The notes beneath the pieces were generated by a model. That model was not told where the DNA came from. It did no database searches and saw only the letters and a list, made by a program, of their open reading frames with translations. A program made the translations under genes and the position numbers. DNA of 64,000 nt from Enterovibrio calviensis DSM 14347 (lineage in GTDB: Bacteria; Pseudomonadota; Gammaproteobacteria; Enterobacterales; Vibrionaceae), in contig NZ_JHZA01000022.1 of the NCBI RefSeq assembly GCF_000621165.1, positions 1 to 64,000 on the forward strand, read 5' to 3'. Of this stretch, positions 41,201 to 51,853 are shown piece after piece (the first letter of the stretch is position 1; every line of letters begins with the position of its first letter).

Positions 41201-41734
41201 TCAAGACTGCAATGCATCGCTCAGACGGCGGATACGACCGCTTACTGAGTTATCGATGACCAAGTCTCCAGCTCGAATCACAACCCCGGCAACCAGGGTC
41301 TCGTCTACACTACAGTTCAGCTTCACTTTGCGCTCAAGGCGGGCTTCAAGTTTACCGGCGATAGTATCCAGTTGCGCTTGATCAAGCGCGACAGCAGAAA
41401 AGACATCAACATCTACCTGCTTCTCATATTCTTGGCGAAGAGCCAAAAACTGGGTACATACTTCTGGTAACGCTTTGAGGCGACCATTCTCAGCCATTAC
41501 CTTAATCAGGTTTTGGCCAAGTTCATTGAGCTGTTCGCCACACACAGAGACAAATATCTCAGTCAACTTCTCAGCTGAATGCATACCACCGATGTAATCA
41601 ACGATGGTTTCATTGCGGGCAACTTCTGCAGCAAATGTCAGCATCTCAGACCATTGGTCCAATTCGCCTTTCTCTACTGCTAAATCGAAGGCTGCTTTAG
41701 CGTAGGGGCGTGCGATAGTTGTCAATTCAGACAT
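41201..41734 (-). CDS. atpH: F1Fo ATP synthase delta subunit
   Basis: The 177-residue subunit joins the peripheral stalk to the top of F1. It starts [21 protein letters not shown] and has the C-terminal [21 protein letters not shown] signature. It is spaced 15 nt from atpF and 16 nt from atpA. Confidence 0.97.
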   Translation of the reverse strand: MSELTTIARPYAKAAFDLAVEKGELDQWSEMLTFAAEVARNETIVDYIGGMHSAEKLTEIFVSVCGEQLNELGQNLIKVMAENGRLKALPEVCTQFLALRQEYEKQVDVDVFSAVALDQAQLDTIAGKLEARLERKVKLNCSVDETLVAGVVIRAGDLVIDNSVSGRIRRLSDALQS

Positions 41735-41749
41735 TGCGGCCCCTCCTTC

Positions 41750-42220
41750 TTAAAGTTCTGCAGTGATTTTATCGAGAATATCTCTATGAGCAGACTCATC
41801 AATAGAGCGCTCCAGGATCTTCTCGGCACCGATCACGGCCAGAGTTGCAACTTGTTTACGCAGTTCATCACGGGCACGGTTACGTTCAGCTTCGAGTTCA
41901 GCCTGTCCTTGGTTAAGGATATTTGCGCGTTCAGCAGTAGCTTCTTCGCGGGCTTGGTCGATAATTTGTGCTTTACGCTTGTTTGCCTGTTCGATGATCT
42001 CAGTTGCAGAGCGCTTTGCTTCTTTCAATTGATCGGAAGCATTCGCCTGGGCCAAGTTCAGGTCTTTTGCAGCACGTTCAGCGGCTGCTAGACCGTCAGC
42101 AATTTTCTTCTGACGCTCTTCAATCGCTTGCATGATTGGTGGCCATACATATTTCATGCAGAACACAACAAACATAAAAAACGCGATTGCCTGACCAAAC
42201 AGAGTTGCGTTTATATTCAC
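41750..42220 (-). CDS. atpF: Fo ATP synthase subunit b
   Basis: The 156-residue peripheral-stalk subunit has one N-terminal transmembrane helix ([21 protein letters not shown]). A long charged amphipathic helix follows that dimerises. The length equals E. coli AtpF. Confidence 0.97.
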   Translation of the reverse strand: MNINATLFGQAIAFFMFVVFCMKYVWPPIMQAIEERQKKIADGLAAAERAAKDLNLAQANASDQLKEAKRSATEIIEQANKRKAQIIDQAREEATAERANILNQGQAELEAERNRARDELRKQVATLAVIGAEKILERSIDESAHRDILDKITAEL

Positions 42221-42267
42221 AACAGCGACTCCTCACTAGTTAGCTATACAGGATCCGTTCAGCTAAA

Positions 42268-42552
<285 letters not shown>

Positions 42553-42594
42553 TTATATGCCGGAAGGTCGAACAAAGTTGCTTACTAAAACGTA

Positions 42595-43401
<807 letters not shown>

Positions 43402-43406
43402 TCATC

Positions 43407-43796
43407 CTATTTGTTGTTGTTAATGAATAAAACTGGCGCAAGGATATTAATTCCAAGTACCAGCAAATAGGTCAGTTTGAGGGGAACAAGTTCCACCTCG
43501 GCATACAGGTAAACAACGGAAAATAAAACGACGGTCAGTAGAATTTTGAGGACTTCACCGCTGTAGAATGATGCTACAACAAGCTTGGCCGCTCTTGCTC
43601 CACTAAATAGGAATGCACACAATGCAAAGGCTGCGTTGGCTACCACAAAGATGCCACCGCCTATGAGTGCGGAAATTCCCCAGTCGACATTGATGGTGGT
43701 CACCATCAAGATTGCCGTTGCTAACACGACGCACACCTGTAACAGCAGCAACCTTTTCGCAAGCTTGCGACCTGGTCGCGTGAGCGTCGATACCAT
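43407..43796 (-). CDS. atpI: ATP synthase protein I
   Basis: The 129-residue protein has four hydrophobic segments and the AtpI C-terminal KLTYLLVLGINILAPVLFINN. It assists c-ring assembly and possibly Mg2+ handling, and is not a stoichiometric subunit. The ATG at 43796 behind GAGGAA is preferred over one 11 codons earlier that overlaps the promoter. It is the first gene of the atp operon. Confidence 0.9.
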   Translation of the reverse strand: MVSTLTRPGRKLAKRLLLLQVCVVLATAILMVTTINVDWGISALIGGGIFVVANAAFALCAFLFSGARAAKLVVASFYSGEVLKILLTVVLFSVVYLYAEVELVPLKLTYLLVLGINILAPVLFINNNK

Positions 43797-43856
43797 GTAT
43801 TCGTTCCTCGATTCCTTTCCTCTTAGCACCTTCGTCGTGCTGGGAAAACTGCGAAA

Positions 43857-43884
43857 ATTATACGGGTCACCCTTTTGAATGCAA
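43857..43884 (-). promoter_or_regulatory. atp operon promoter
   Basis: On the minus strand, -35 TTGCAT (43879-43884), a 16-nt spacer and a perfect -10 TATAAT (43857-43862) lie about 60 nt before the atpI start. Confidence 0.8.
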
Positions 43885-43976
43885 TCTCATGACAGCAAAA
43901 AGAGAGGCTAAATTTTACAACAGGGTAACCTGATCACAGTAAGCAAAAATATGTAACAAAAACCCAACGCGTTGCG

Positions 43977-44870
43977 TCACAATTTCTCTTCGAGAATTGC
44001 AAGGATTTGCATAAGTTTTTCGTTTTGATCAAAGTTGATAACGAGTTTACCGCTACCACTTTTTCCTTGAGACAAAGAAACCTTGGTTCCAAGCTTATTT
44101 GACAGCCTATCTTGCAATGCAATGAAATCGTCAGATAACGGCTCGGACGTCTTTTCTATCTCAGGTGTTAGCAATTTCTTCACTAGCGCTTCAGTTTGTC
44201 TCACTGTGAGTTTCTTATTCACAGACACAAGCGCAGCTTCAATTTGCGCCTCACCTTCTAGCGACAGTAATGCGCGAGCATGCCCCATTTCAATCTGACG
44301 GCCTGCCAGCAGCTTTTTCACACCGACTTCCAATCCATTCAATCTCAATAGATTACTGATCGTGGTGCGAGACTTACCGAGCGCCTCAGCCAATTGCTGA
44401 TGCGTTAACGTAAAATCTTGAATGAGTCGATTAAGCGCCTCAGCTTCTTCCATCGCATTGAGATCTTCACGTTGAATGTTCTCAATCAAGGCAATGGCGC
44501 TGGCCGCTTTGTCGTTAAGTTCACGAACCAAACAAGGGACATGGGTAAGTCCAGCGAGTTTAGCCGCACGAAAACGACGCTCTCCAGCAATAATTTCATA
44601 TTGGTGATTGTCGAGTTGACGAACAACCAATGGCTGAATAATACCTTGCGCTTTAATGGATTCCGCTAATTCATCAAGAGCCTCAGGCGCCATGTCTTGG
44701 CGAGGCTGATAGACACCAGGACGCAACACACTCAGTGATAAGTGCTGTAATTCACTGTTATTAACAGCTTCACGGGTATCGACATTGAGATCAACACGCG
44801 CCTGCGCTTTTGCACTGGTCGCAAGAAGAGCATCGAGCCCCTTGCCCAATCCACGTTTCGTCGCGTTCAT
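43977..44870 (-). CDS. parB: chromosome partitioning protein ParB
   Basis: The 297-residue protein has an N-terminal basic segment (KRGLGKGLDALL), the CTPase ParB/Srx domain with GERRFRAAKLAGL (about 95-110), a central HTH (QLAEALGKSRTTISNLLRL) and a C-terminal dimerisation domain. ParB binds parS, loads as a CTP-dependent clamp and spreads. Candidate parS sites lie at 57.7-63.2 kb in this window. It is in an operon with parA. Confidence 0.97.
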   Translation of the reverse strand: MNATKRGLGKGLDALLATSAKAQARVDLNVDTREAVNNSELQHLSLSVLRPGVYQPRQDMAPEALDELAESIKAQGIIQPLVVRQLDNHQYEIIAGERRFRAAKLAGLTHVPCLVRELNDKAASAIALIENIQREDLNAMEEAEALNRLIQDFTLTHQQLAEALGKSRTTISNLLRLNGLEVGVKKLLAGRQIEMGHARALLSLEGEAQIEAALVSVNKKLTVRQTEALVKKLLTPEIEKTSEPLSDDFIALQDRLSNKLGTKVSLSQGKSGSGKLVINFDQNEKLMQILAILEEKL

Positions 44871-44879
44871 TAAATTTCC

Positions 44880-45680
44880 TTAAGACGCATTGGCAATATC
44901 AGCAGCTTGCTTGGCTTGCTCTTCACGGCGCAACATTTCACCCGCCAACGCCAAATACGATTTTGCGCCACTGGAGTACTTGTCGTAATACATGGCAGGC
45001 TTGCCATGGCTTGGCGCTTCAGCAAGACGAACATTGCGTGGGATAACTGTGCGGTACACCTTATCACCAAAATGTTTCTTAATCTGATCAGATACTTCGG
45101 TGGCCAATCGATTACGAGGATCGTACATGGTTCGAAGTAATCCTTCTACATGCAAATCCGCGTTAACAACACTGGCAAGCTTACTAATGGTATCCATCAG
45201 TGCGGTCAGCCCCTCAAGTGCAAAATACTCACACTGCATTGGAACCAGAACCGAGTTTGCGGCTGTCATGGCGTTGATTGTAAGAAGGTTAAGAGAAGGG
45301 GGACAATCAATGAAGATGAAATCATAGTTTTCACGAACGTCAGCTAACGCATTTCGTAACCTGACTTCACGAGCAAACACTTCCATGAGTTTAATTTCAG
45401 CAGCAGTAACATCACCATTGGCGGCGATCAGGTGGTATCCACCCGTCGTTTCCGTTACTACGACATCATTAAACGGGGTTTCTTCCACCAATAACTCATA
45501 AGCAGTGGCGTGAACATCATATTTGTCCACCCCACTGGCCATGGTGGCATTACCTTGTGGATCAAGGTCTATAACAAGCACCTTACGCTGTGTCGCCGCT
45601 AACGACGCAGCCAAATTAATACAGGTCGTTGTTTTACCAACGCCCCCTTTTTGGTTTGCTATTGCTATGACTTTTCCCAC
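44880..45680 (-). CDS. parA: chromosome partitioning ATPase ParA
   Basis: ParA is a deviant-Walker ATPase that moves ParB-parS complexes. The 266-residue protein has KGGVGKTTT (11-19), VLVIDLDPQGN and FIFIDCPPSLN. It starts at GTG with GAGG seven bases upstream. It lies between rsmG and parB, the usual origin-proximal order. Confidence 0.97.
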   Translation of the reverse strand: MGKVIAIANQKGGVGKTTTCINLAASLAATQRKVLVIDLDPQGNATMASGVDKYDVHATAYELLVEETPFNDVVVTETTGGYHLIAANGDVTAAEIKLMEVFAREVRLRNALADVRENYDFIFIDCPPSLNLLTINAMTAANSVLVPMQCEYFALEGLTALMDTISKLASVVNADLHVEGLLRTMYDPRNRLATEVSDQIKKHFGDKVYRTVIPRNVRLAEAPSHGKPAMYYDKYSSGAKSYLALAGEMLRREEQAKQAADIANAS

Positions 45681-45702
45681 AAGTAGACCTCGTCGAGTAA
45701 TC

Positions 45703-46317
45703 CTATCTAGCCAAGATTACTAGATGACGTTGTCCTTCCAATCCGGGAACAGTCAAAGGTTTGATACCGGTCACAGAACAATCTGAAGGAAGCTCATCAA
45801 TCTCGACTTGATCAACTTGCCCTTTGAGTGCAAGGAAGTGTCCGTGCGCCGCTGGTAAGTGATGACACCAGTTCACCATATCACTCATAGAGGCAAATGC
45901 GCGGCTTAATACACCGTCAAAACCAACCTCTGGTTGAAAGTCTTCAACACGACTTTGTACCGCTGTCACGTTGTTAATTTTAAGCTCATGAACAACCTGA
46001 CGGATGAAACGAATACGCTTGCCCAAACTATCAAGTAAGGTAAATGATTTCTCTGGATTAATGATCGCTAAAGGAATACCAGGCAAACCTGGGCCAGTGC
46101 CAACATCGATGAAGGTGGATCCTTCTAGGTGTTGGCTCACTACAATGCTATCCATAATATGCTTAATGATCATTTCGTTAGGATCGCGCACTGAGGTCAA
46201 ATTGTAGGCTTTATTCCATTTGTGGAGCATTTCAACATAGCCAATCAACTGGTCTTGTTGGTGAGCAGGGATATCCATCCCTGCTTGTTCAATGAGTTTC
46301 GAAAGTTGTTGTTTCAC
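45703..46317 (-). CDS. rsmG: 16S rRNA (guanine-527-N7) methyltransferase
   Basis: RsmG (GidB) methylates G527 of 16S rRNA with SAM. The 204-residue protein has the SAM motif [15 protein letters not shown] and the N-terminal YNLTSVRDP motif. The start is GTG behind GGGAG. It lies 6 nt after mnmG. Confidence 0.97.
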   Translation of the reverse strand: MKQQLSKLIEQAGMDIPAHQQDQLIGYVEMLHKWNKAYNLTSVRDPNEMIIKHIMDSIVVSQHLEGSTFIDVGTGPGLPGIPLAIINPEKSFTLLDSLGKRIRFIRQVVHELKINNVTAVQSRVEDFQPEVGFDGVLSRAFASMSDMVNWCHHLPAAHGHFLALKGQVDQVEIDELPSDCSVTGIKPLTVPGLEGQRHLVILAR

Positions 46318-46323
46318 AGAAAA

Positions 46324-48213
46324 TCAGGCTCCCTTCTTGAGCATGCCTTGTTTTTTCAGGTGGACCAGCAAGATAGAAATTGCCGCCGGTGTAATACCTG
46401 AAATACGTGACGCCTTGCCGACTGTTTCAGGACGAGCGTCCTGCAGTTTCGCGACCACTTCGTTAGACAACCCTTTGATTTGTTTATAATCTAATTCAAT
46501 AGGGAGAGAGGTGTTCTCATGACGAACAGACTTTTCAATCTCGTCTTTTTGACGATTGATATAGCCTTCGTACTTAATTTGCGTTTCCACTTGCTCACGC
46601 GCTTGCTGGTCATCATGTGCTGGACCAAATACTGGGTTTAACACCAGTTGGTCATACGTCACTTCCGGACGACGCAAGAGCTCTTCGCCATTCGCTTCAC
46701 GAGCCAACGGCGCTTTAAGAATCTGGTTAAGGGCTTGCGCATGCTCAGACGTTGGATGGATCCACGTACCACGAAGACGTTGAGCTTCCTGTTCCATGTT
46801 TTCCAATTTCTGATTGAAACGCGCCCAACGCTCATCATCGACCAAGCCAAGTTGACGGCCAGTTTCGGTTAAGCGCAGGTCAGCGTTGTCTTCACGCAAT
46901 AGCAGGCGATATTCCGCACGAGAAGTGAACATGCGGTAAGGTTCTTTGGTTCCCATGGTCGACAAATCGTCAATCAATACACCCATGTACGCCTGATCAC
47001 GGCGTGGGCACCAACCTTCCTTGTCCTGAGCAAACAACGCGGCATTGGCACCAGCAAGCAAGCCTTGCGCTGCCGCTTCTTCATAGCCTGTAGTGCCATT
47101 AATTTGGCCAGCAAAGAACAAGCCTTTGATAAATTTGGTTTCGAACGTTTGTTTGAGATCGCGTGGATCGAAGAAATCGTACTCGATCGCATAACCTGGA
47201 CGGATCACACGCGCGTTTTCAAATCCCTTGATCGAATGGATGATCCCCATTTGCACATCAAAAGGCAGGCTGGTGGAGATCCCATTAGGGTATAACTCGT
47301 GTGTAGTTAAACCTTCAGGCTCTACAAAGATCTGATGTTTATCTTTGTCCGCAAAGCGCATTACCTTGTCTTCAATCGACGGGCAATAACGTGGGCCTAT
47401 CCCTTCAATGACACCTGAATACATAGGGCTGCGATCCAAGTTATTACGAATCACATCATGCGTTTTTTCATTGGTGTAGGTGATATAGCAAGGCACCTGA
47501 CGCGGATGATCAGCCGCATTTCCCATATAGGAAAATACAGGTCTAGGTGTATCGCCATGCTGTGTTTCCATCACACTAAAATCGACAGTACGCGCGTCGA
47601 TACGAGGCGGAGTACCTGTTTTTAAGCGATCAACACGGAAAGGCAATTCACGGAGACGATCCGCCAACGCGATAGACGGTGGATCGCCCGCTCTGCCGCC
47701 GGAGTAATTCTCTAAACCAATATGGATTTTTCCGCCAAGGAAGGTTCCTACGGTCAGAACCACTGATTTTGCACGAAACTTAAGGCCCATTTCTGTGACA
47801 ACACCGGTGACTTGATCTTGATCCACGATCAAATCAATCACAGCTTGTTGAAATAACATCAGATTGGGTTGGTTTTCCAAGGTCTCACGCACTGCAGCCT
47901 TGTACAAAGCACGGTCAGCCTGAGCACGTGTTGCACGAACCGCTGGGCCCTTGGATGCATTGAGTGTTCTAAATTGGATCCCACCTTTGTCGATTGCACG
48001 TGCCATTAGGCCACCAAGTGCGTCGACTTCTTTCACCAGATGTCCTTTTCCGATCCCGCCAATGGCTGGGTTGCATGACATTTGCCCCAATGTATCGATG
48101 TTATGCGTCAGCAGAAGGGTTTGTTGACCCATACGTGCAGCAGCCAATGCGGCTTCCGTACCTGCATGACCACCACCAACAACGATGACATCAAAGTTAT
48201 CCTGGTAAAACAT
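46324..48213 (-). CDS. mnmG: tRNA uridine-5-carboxymethylaminomethyl synthase MnmG
   Basis: MnmG (GidA) works with MnmE to make cmnm5/mnm5 modifications at U34. The 629-residue flavoprotein has the FAD-binding [17 protein letters not shown] (13-29), the [12 protein letters not shown] motif, the redox Cys regions, and a helical C-terminal domain that binds MnmE. It is the first gene left of oriC, transcribed away from it. Confidence 0.98.
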   Translation of the reverse strand: MFYQDNFDVIVVGGGHAGTEAALAAARMGQQTLLLTHNIDTLGQMSCNPAIGGIGKGHLVKEVDALGGLMARAIDKGGIQFRTLNASKGPAVRATRAQADRALYKAAVRETLENQPNLMLFQQAVIDLIVDQDQVTGVVTEMGLKFRAKSVVLTVGTFLGGKIHIGLENYSGGRAGDPPSIALADRLRELPFRVDRLKTGTPPRIDARTVDFSVMETQHGDTPRPVFSYMGNAADHPRQVPCYITYTNEKTHDVIRNNLDRSPMYSGVIEGIGPRYCPSIEDKVMRFADKDKHQIFVEPEGLTTHELYPNGISTSLPFDVQMGIIHSIKGFENARVIRPGYAIEYDFFDPRDLKQTFETKFIKGLFFAGQINGTTGYEEAAAQGLLAGANAALFAQDKEGWCPRRDQAYMGVLIDDLSTMGTKEPYRMFTSRAEYRLLLREDNADLRLTETGRQLGLVDDERWARFNQKLENMEQEAQRLRGTWIHPTSEHAQALNQILKAPLAREANGEELLRRPEVTYDQLVLNPVFGPAHDDQQAREQVETQIKYEGYINRQKDEIEKSVRHENTSLPIELDYKQIKGLSNEVVAKLQDARPETVGKASRISGITPAAISILLVHLKKQGMLKKGA

Positions 48214-48640
48214 GGTGTGACCTCAAAAAGGAATGGTTGATTGGGGTATTTCAAAAAAGAGGATCATTCTACCGCTTTTCAAGAAAAGTGAGAACCAAAA
48301 GTGTGATCTTTGATCGAGTGGGAAGCTCTTAAATATATATAAAGATCTTTATATAGATCTTTGTATTGATCATTATTAAGGAAGCCGATCTCTGTGGATA
48401 ACTGATAAATGATCAACATGATCATTCAGTTAAGGAGGATCGTTAACTGTGCGTGAGCTTGGATCAAGCGCTGTACTAGCTGGGATCAAAATGGCTAGTT
48501 ATTCACAGGGGGGAGAGGGGAGGAAAGTTATTATTGGGATAACTATAGGTTGATCACCGTTTAGATCTATAGTTATCCACAAAGCGAATGTCACAAAATG
48601 GAATAAAATTTACTCTTCTCGCAGATGATTTTATTCACAG
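48214..48640. other. oriC: chromosomal replication origin oriC
   Basis: The intergenic region between mnmG and mioC contains an AT-rich unwinding region (48328-48380) with three GATC-led near-13-mers starting at 48344, 48356 and 48368, spaced 12 bp. Four DnaA boxes match TTATNCACA: 48393-48401 (minus orientation), 48499-48507, 48573-48581, and 48631-48639, which overlaps the mioC stop. More than a dozen GATC Dam/SeqA sites are packed in. This is the E. coli/Vibrio oriC architecture. Confidence 0.95.
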
Positions 48641-49077
48641 ATCTGGTTTTTGTTCTGGGATAACCATGTTTCAGCGGGTTCTTCAGGCAGTGGATGGGAG
48701 AGAATATCGATTTCCAGTCGCTCAATAATTCGTTCAGCACCGAGCTCTTTTAGTTGTGAATCAGCATTTCGTCCCGCACCACAGAAAGTGTCATAACTAG
48801 AGTCCCCAATTCCAATAACAGCATATTTTAATCCAGAGAGATCGGGCTTTTGGAGGTTTAAGGCATCCATCAAACTTTGTAGGTTATCAGGGTAGTCCCC
48901 AGCGCCATGTGTAGAGGTGATTAGTAACAGGCGCTTACATCCAGTTACATCGGAAAGTTCAGCTTCATTAATGACCTTGACGGTGACGCCCTGTTGTTCA
49001 AGCAAATCGGCTAAATGATCGCCCACATATTCGGTGCCACCGAGCGTACTTCCTGTGATCAGGGTAATTTCACTCAT
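48631..49077 (-). CDS. mioC: flavodoxin-like protein MioC
   Basis: The 148-residue protein is flavodoxin-like, with FMN-binding GSTLGGTEYVGDHL (8-21), STHGAGDYP and GIGDSSYDTFC. MioC binds FMN and has been implicated in biotin synthase electron transfer. It is transcribed into oriC, as in E. coli, where its transcription influences initiation. The ATG at 49077 is preferred over a TTG two codons earlier. Confidence 0.95.
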   Translation of the reverse strand: MSEITLITGSTLGGTEYVGDHLADLLEQQGVTVKVINEAELSDVTGCKRLLLITSTHGAGDYPDNLQSLMDALNLQKPDLSGLKYAVIGIGDSSYDTFCGAGRNADSQLKELGAERIIERLEIDILSHPLPEEPAETWLSQNKNQICE

Positions 49078-49144
49078 ATACAATTCTCAAAACCAGTGTA
49101 GATACGGGCTCTTAGTATTGAAGTGAGCGGTTAGGCAAGTCAAG

Positions 49145-50272
49145 TTAGCTTGGTTGACAGAACTCGTCTCTATAGAGGGTATGGTTGCCTTGAGGGGATA
49201 GCGTTTGTATTTTGTTTTTACCACGCTTCTTAGCATGACTAACCGCGACCAGAGCGGTATCTATCAATTGATAGCCTGCTAAACAACTTTCATTTGACGT
49301 AGAAACACCAAAACTTGCTGTGCGCTTTATCGCCGTATTGTCGAGCAGAACGACGCTGCGGCTTATCGCAGTTTTAAGTTGTTCTGCAGTATGCAGAGCT
49401 TCATTAGCGGTCGTATTTCGCAGCAGTACTACAAAAGTATCTGCGTGCATTCTTCCCAATATCGCTGTTTTAGGCAGGTTTTCTTGTAGCAGTGTCGCGA
49501 TATGGATCAGTACCTGATCCCCAGTGGTTCTCCCATGCATCTCATTGATTTGGCGAAAACCATCGACATTTAGAGCGATGACTGACAGCGCATTTTTTTT
49601 TCTTTGTACGCGAAAAAATGCATCATCTGCCTGTTTATAAAGGTTTTGGCTATTGGCGGTTTCAGTAAGGAGATCCTCATGAACCAGTTTGCGAGAAGAT
49701 TCATCAATTTTATGCAAATCAATAAGATAGAAATCAGTTAGTGCCACTGAAGCCATGACGAGTACCAAAATGACACACAGGTAGGCAGCACGTGCATCTG
49801 CATCAGTCATCGATAGGATAGGATCGGTTGAAGGCACGGTTTTGGCTAAGAACAGTAAAATAATGGCGATTAGCGATAAACCGTAACGTGGAAGCCGGTC
49901 GCTCGGATCGAACACCAAAACAACGGCAGTTGGTACCACCAGCAATAACAGCTCTGTTTCAAAGTTGTCCGAAAGAACAAAAAGAGGAAGCGTAAATTGC
50001 TGAAGGAAAAAGACAATGAATACCCAATACTTGGCGAGTCTTAGCATTCCCTCACGCGTGAGCACAAAGGTAATGAAGTAGAGAAAAGCATATAAGCCAT
50101 TGAGTAAGGCCGATATTTCATTACCAAATGCAAAAGCAAACAGGGCAGAAAACAGCAGTGTACCACCCGCACACAAACCCGCTAATAGGTTAACCATGCG
50201 CAAGTGATGGACTTGAAGTTTATCGCAACGTGCTATCCCCAGATTGAGGATAGGGTTTAAGGTATTGATCAT
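49145..50272 (-). CDS. membrane protein with degenerate GGDEF domain
   Basis: The 375-residue protein has about six transmembrane segments in residues 27-182 and a C-terminal GGDEF-type domain (about 195-365). The fold is recognisable (VIALNVDGFRQINEMHGRTTGDQVLIHIA) and the first metal aspartate is present. However, the signature loop reads HADTF (276-280) instead of GGDEF, and the DxLTGxxNR start is altered (DLLTETANSQ). Cyclase activity is therefore unlikely; a receptor or structural role is possible. It sits between mioC and mnmE, where E. coli has no such gene. Confidence 0.85.
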   Translation of the reverse strand: MINTLNPILNLGIARCDKLQVHHLRMVNLLAGLCAGGTLLFSALFAFAFGNEISALLNGLYAFLYFITFVLTREGMLRLAKYWVFIVFFLQQFTLPLFVLSDNFETELLLLVVPTAVVLVFDPSDRLPRYGLSLIAIILLFLAKTVPSTDPILSMTDADARAAYLCVILVLVMASVALTDFYLIDLHKIDESSRKLVHEDLLTETANSQNLYKQADDAFFRVQRKKNALSVIALNVDGFRQINEMHGRTTGDQVLIHIATLLQENLPKTAILGRMHADTFVVLLRNTTANEALHTAEQLKTAISRSVVLLDNTAIKRTASFGVSTSNESCLAGYQLIDTALVAVSHAKKRGKNKIQTLSPQGNHTLYRDEFCQPS

Positions 50273-50342
50273 CTAGTGGCTTGATTAAAGGATGGCTAGC
50301 CATAAGTGTAGCAAATGAAAAATGAAGCGTGATGGCATAAAA

Positions 50343-50364
50343 AAAGCTGCCGATTGGCAGCTTT
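50343..50364 (-). terminator. terminator after mnmE
   Basis: AAAGCTGCC (50343-50351) and GGCAGCTTT (50356-50364) pair around GATT, with a T-run on the minus strand. It ends the mnmE transcript before the GGDEF gene. Confidence 0.9.
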
Positions 50365-50371
50365 AGGGACT

Positions 50372-51736
50372 TTATTTTCCGATACAAAATGAGCTAAATA
50401 TCCGCCCTAATAGGTCGTCTGAGCTAAATTCGCCAGTGATCTCACTGAGGTATTGCTGCGCGATACGCAACTCTTCCGCGAGAATTTCACCCGCCATATA
50501 GCCTTCGAGTTGGTCTTTTCCGATGTCAAGATGGCGCGACGCAGCATCAAGAGCTTCTAAGTGACGACGACGGGCCATAAAGCCACCCTCTGTTGCGCCA
50601 GAGAAGCCCATACAAGCTTTTAGATGTTCACGAAGTGCATCTACGCCAGCACCTGATTTAGCACTGAGACGAATTAACGTAGGCTGACTTGCGTGACAAA
50701 TTCCCAGCGATTCTTCGGTGACGTCAGCTTTATTGCGTATCACCGTCATTCCCATATTCGGCGGCAGTCGGTCAATAAATTCAGGCCAAATTTCTTCTGG
50801 TGATGTGGCATCTGTGGTCGTGCCATCTACCATGAACAACACGCGATCAGCTTGGGCTATTTCATCCCACGCGCGCTCAATACCAATGCGTTCTACTTCG
50901 TCAGACGCGTCGCGAAGGCCGGCAGTATCGATGATATGTAGCGGCATGCCGTCGATATGTATATGTTCACGAAGCACATCACGGGTCGTACCCGCAATGT
51001 CGGTGACAATCGCGCTTTCTTTGCCTGAAAGCGCATTCAACAGGCTAGATTTGCCCGCATTTGGGCGGCCTGCAATGACGACTTTCATCCCTTCACGAAT
51101 AATAGCGCCCTGATTGGCTTCTTTGCGGACGCCACTGAGTGTATTAATGATGCCATCCAGATCGTTGGCGACCTTTCCGTCAGAAAGAAAATCAATTTCT
51201 TCATCAGGGAAGTCAATGGCTGCTTCAACATAGATGCGCAGGTGGATGAGTGCTTCCACCAAAGAATTTACTTTGGTGGAGAAAGCACCTTGTAAGCTTT
51301 GAAGCGCACTTTTTGCAGCCTGTTCTGAACTGGCATCGATTAAATCCGCAATGGCCTCAGCTTGCGCAAGGTCGAGTTTGTCATTCAAAAAGGCACGTTC
51401 TGAGAATTCGCCAGGGCGTGCGGTGCGAACGCCTTCAATCTCGACGATACGCTTGATCAACATGTCCATGATGACTGGGCCACCATGGCCTTGAAGTTCT
51501 AGCACATCCTCGCCAGTAAAAGAGTTTGGCGATTGAAAGTAGAGTGCAATGCCCTGATCCAGCGCGTTGCCTTCGACATCTTTAAATGGAAGGTATTCGG
51601 CGCGACGAACAGGAAGCTCACGTCCAGTGACAGCAATGGCCACTTCTTTTGCTTTAGGTCCGGATACGCGAATGATACCTACGCCGCCGCGTCCTGGTGG
51701 GGTTGCCTGCGCAACAATAGTGTCTGAATGAGTCAT
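50372..51736 (-). CDS. mnmE: tRNA modification GTPase MnmE
   Basis: MnmE is the K+-activated GTPase partner of MnmG. The 454-residue protein has an N-terminal folate-binding domain, a G domain inserted in a helical domain (G1 [14 protein letters not shown] near 220, [19 protein letters not shown]), and the essential C-terminal CIGK. The length is identical to E. coli. The start at 51736 begins [18 protein letters not shown]; a longer open frame upstream is rejected. Confidence 0.98.
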   Translation of the reverse strand: MTHSDTIVAQATPPGRGGVGIIRVSGPKAKEVAIAVTGRELPVRRAEYLPFKDVEGNALDQGIALYFQSPNSFTGEDVLELQGHGGPVIMDMLIKRIVEIEGVRTARPGEFSERAFLNDKLDLAQAEAIADLIDASSEQAAKSALQSLQGAFSTKVNSLVEALIHLRIYVEAAIDFPDEEIDFLSDGKVANDLDGIINTLSGVRKEANQGAIIREGMKVVIAGRPNAGKSSLLNALSGKESAIVTDIAGTTRDVLREHIHIDGMPLHIIDTAGLRDASDEVERIGIERAWDEIAQADRVLFMVDGTTTDATSPEEIWPEFIDRLPPNMGMTVIRNKADVTEESLGICHASQPTLIRLSAKSGAGVDALREHLKACMGFSGATEGGFMARRRHLEALDAASRHLDIGKDQLEGYMAGEILAEELRIAQQYLSEITGEFSSDDLLGRIFSSFCIGK

Positions 51737-51815
51737 GAAGCTAAACCTGCTGCGGAAAATGTTGCTTAGTGTATACCAATTATACGAATTGGCAGTGTCG
51801 CATGCATAAAGAAGA

Positions 51816-51836
51816 AAGGCGGCCATTGGCCGCCTT
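51816..51836 (-). terminator. hairpin between yidC and mnmE
   Basis: AAGGCGGCC (51816-51824) and GGCCGCCTT (51828-51836) form a 9-bp perfect stem with a 3-nt loop, followed on the minus strand by TTTCTTC. It can end or attenuate the rpmH-yidC transcript before mnmE. Confidence 0.75.
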
Positions 51837-51853
51837 AGTCACTGTTAGAGCGA

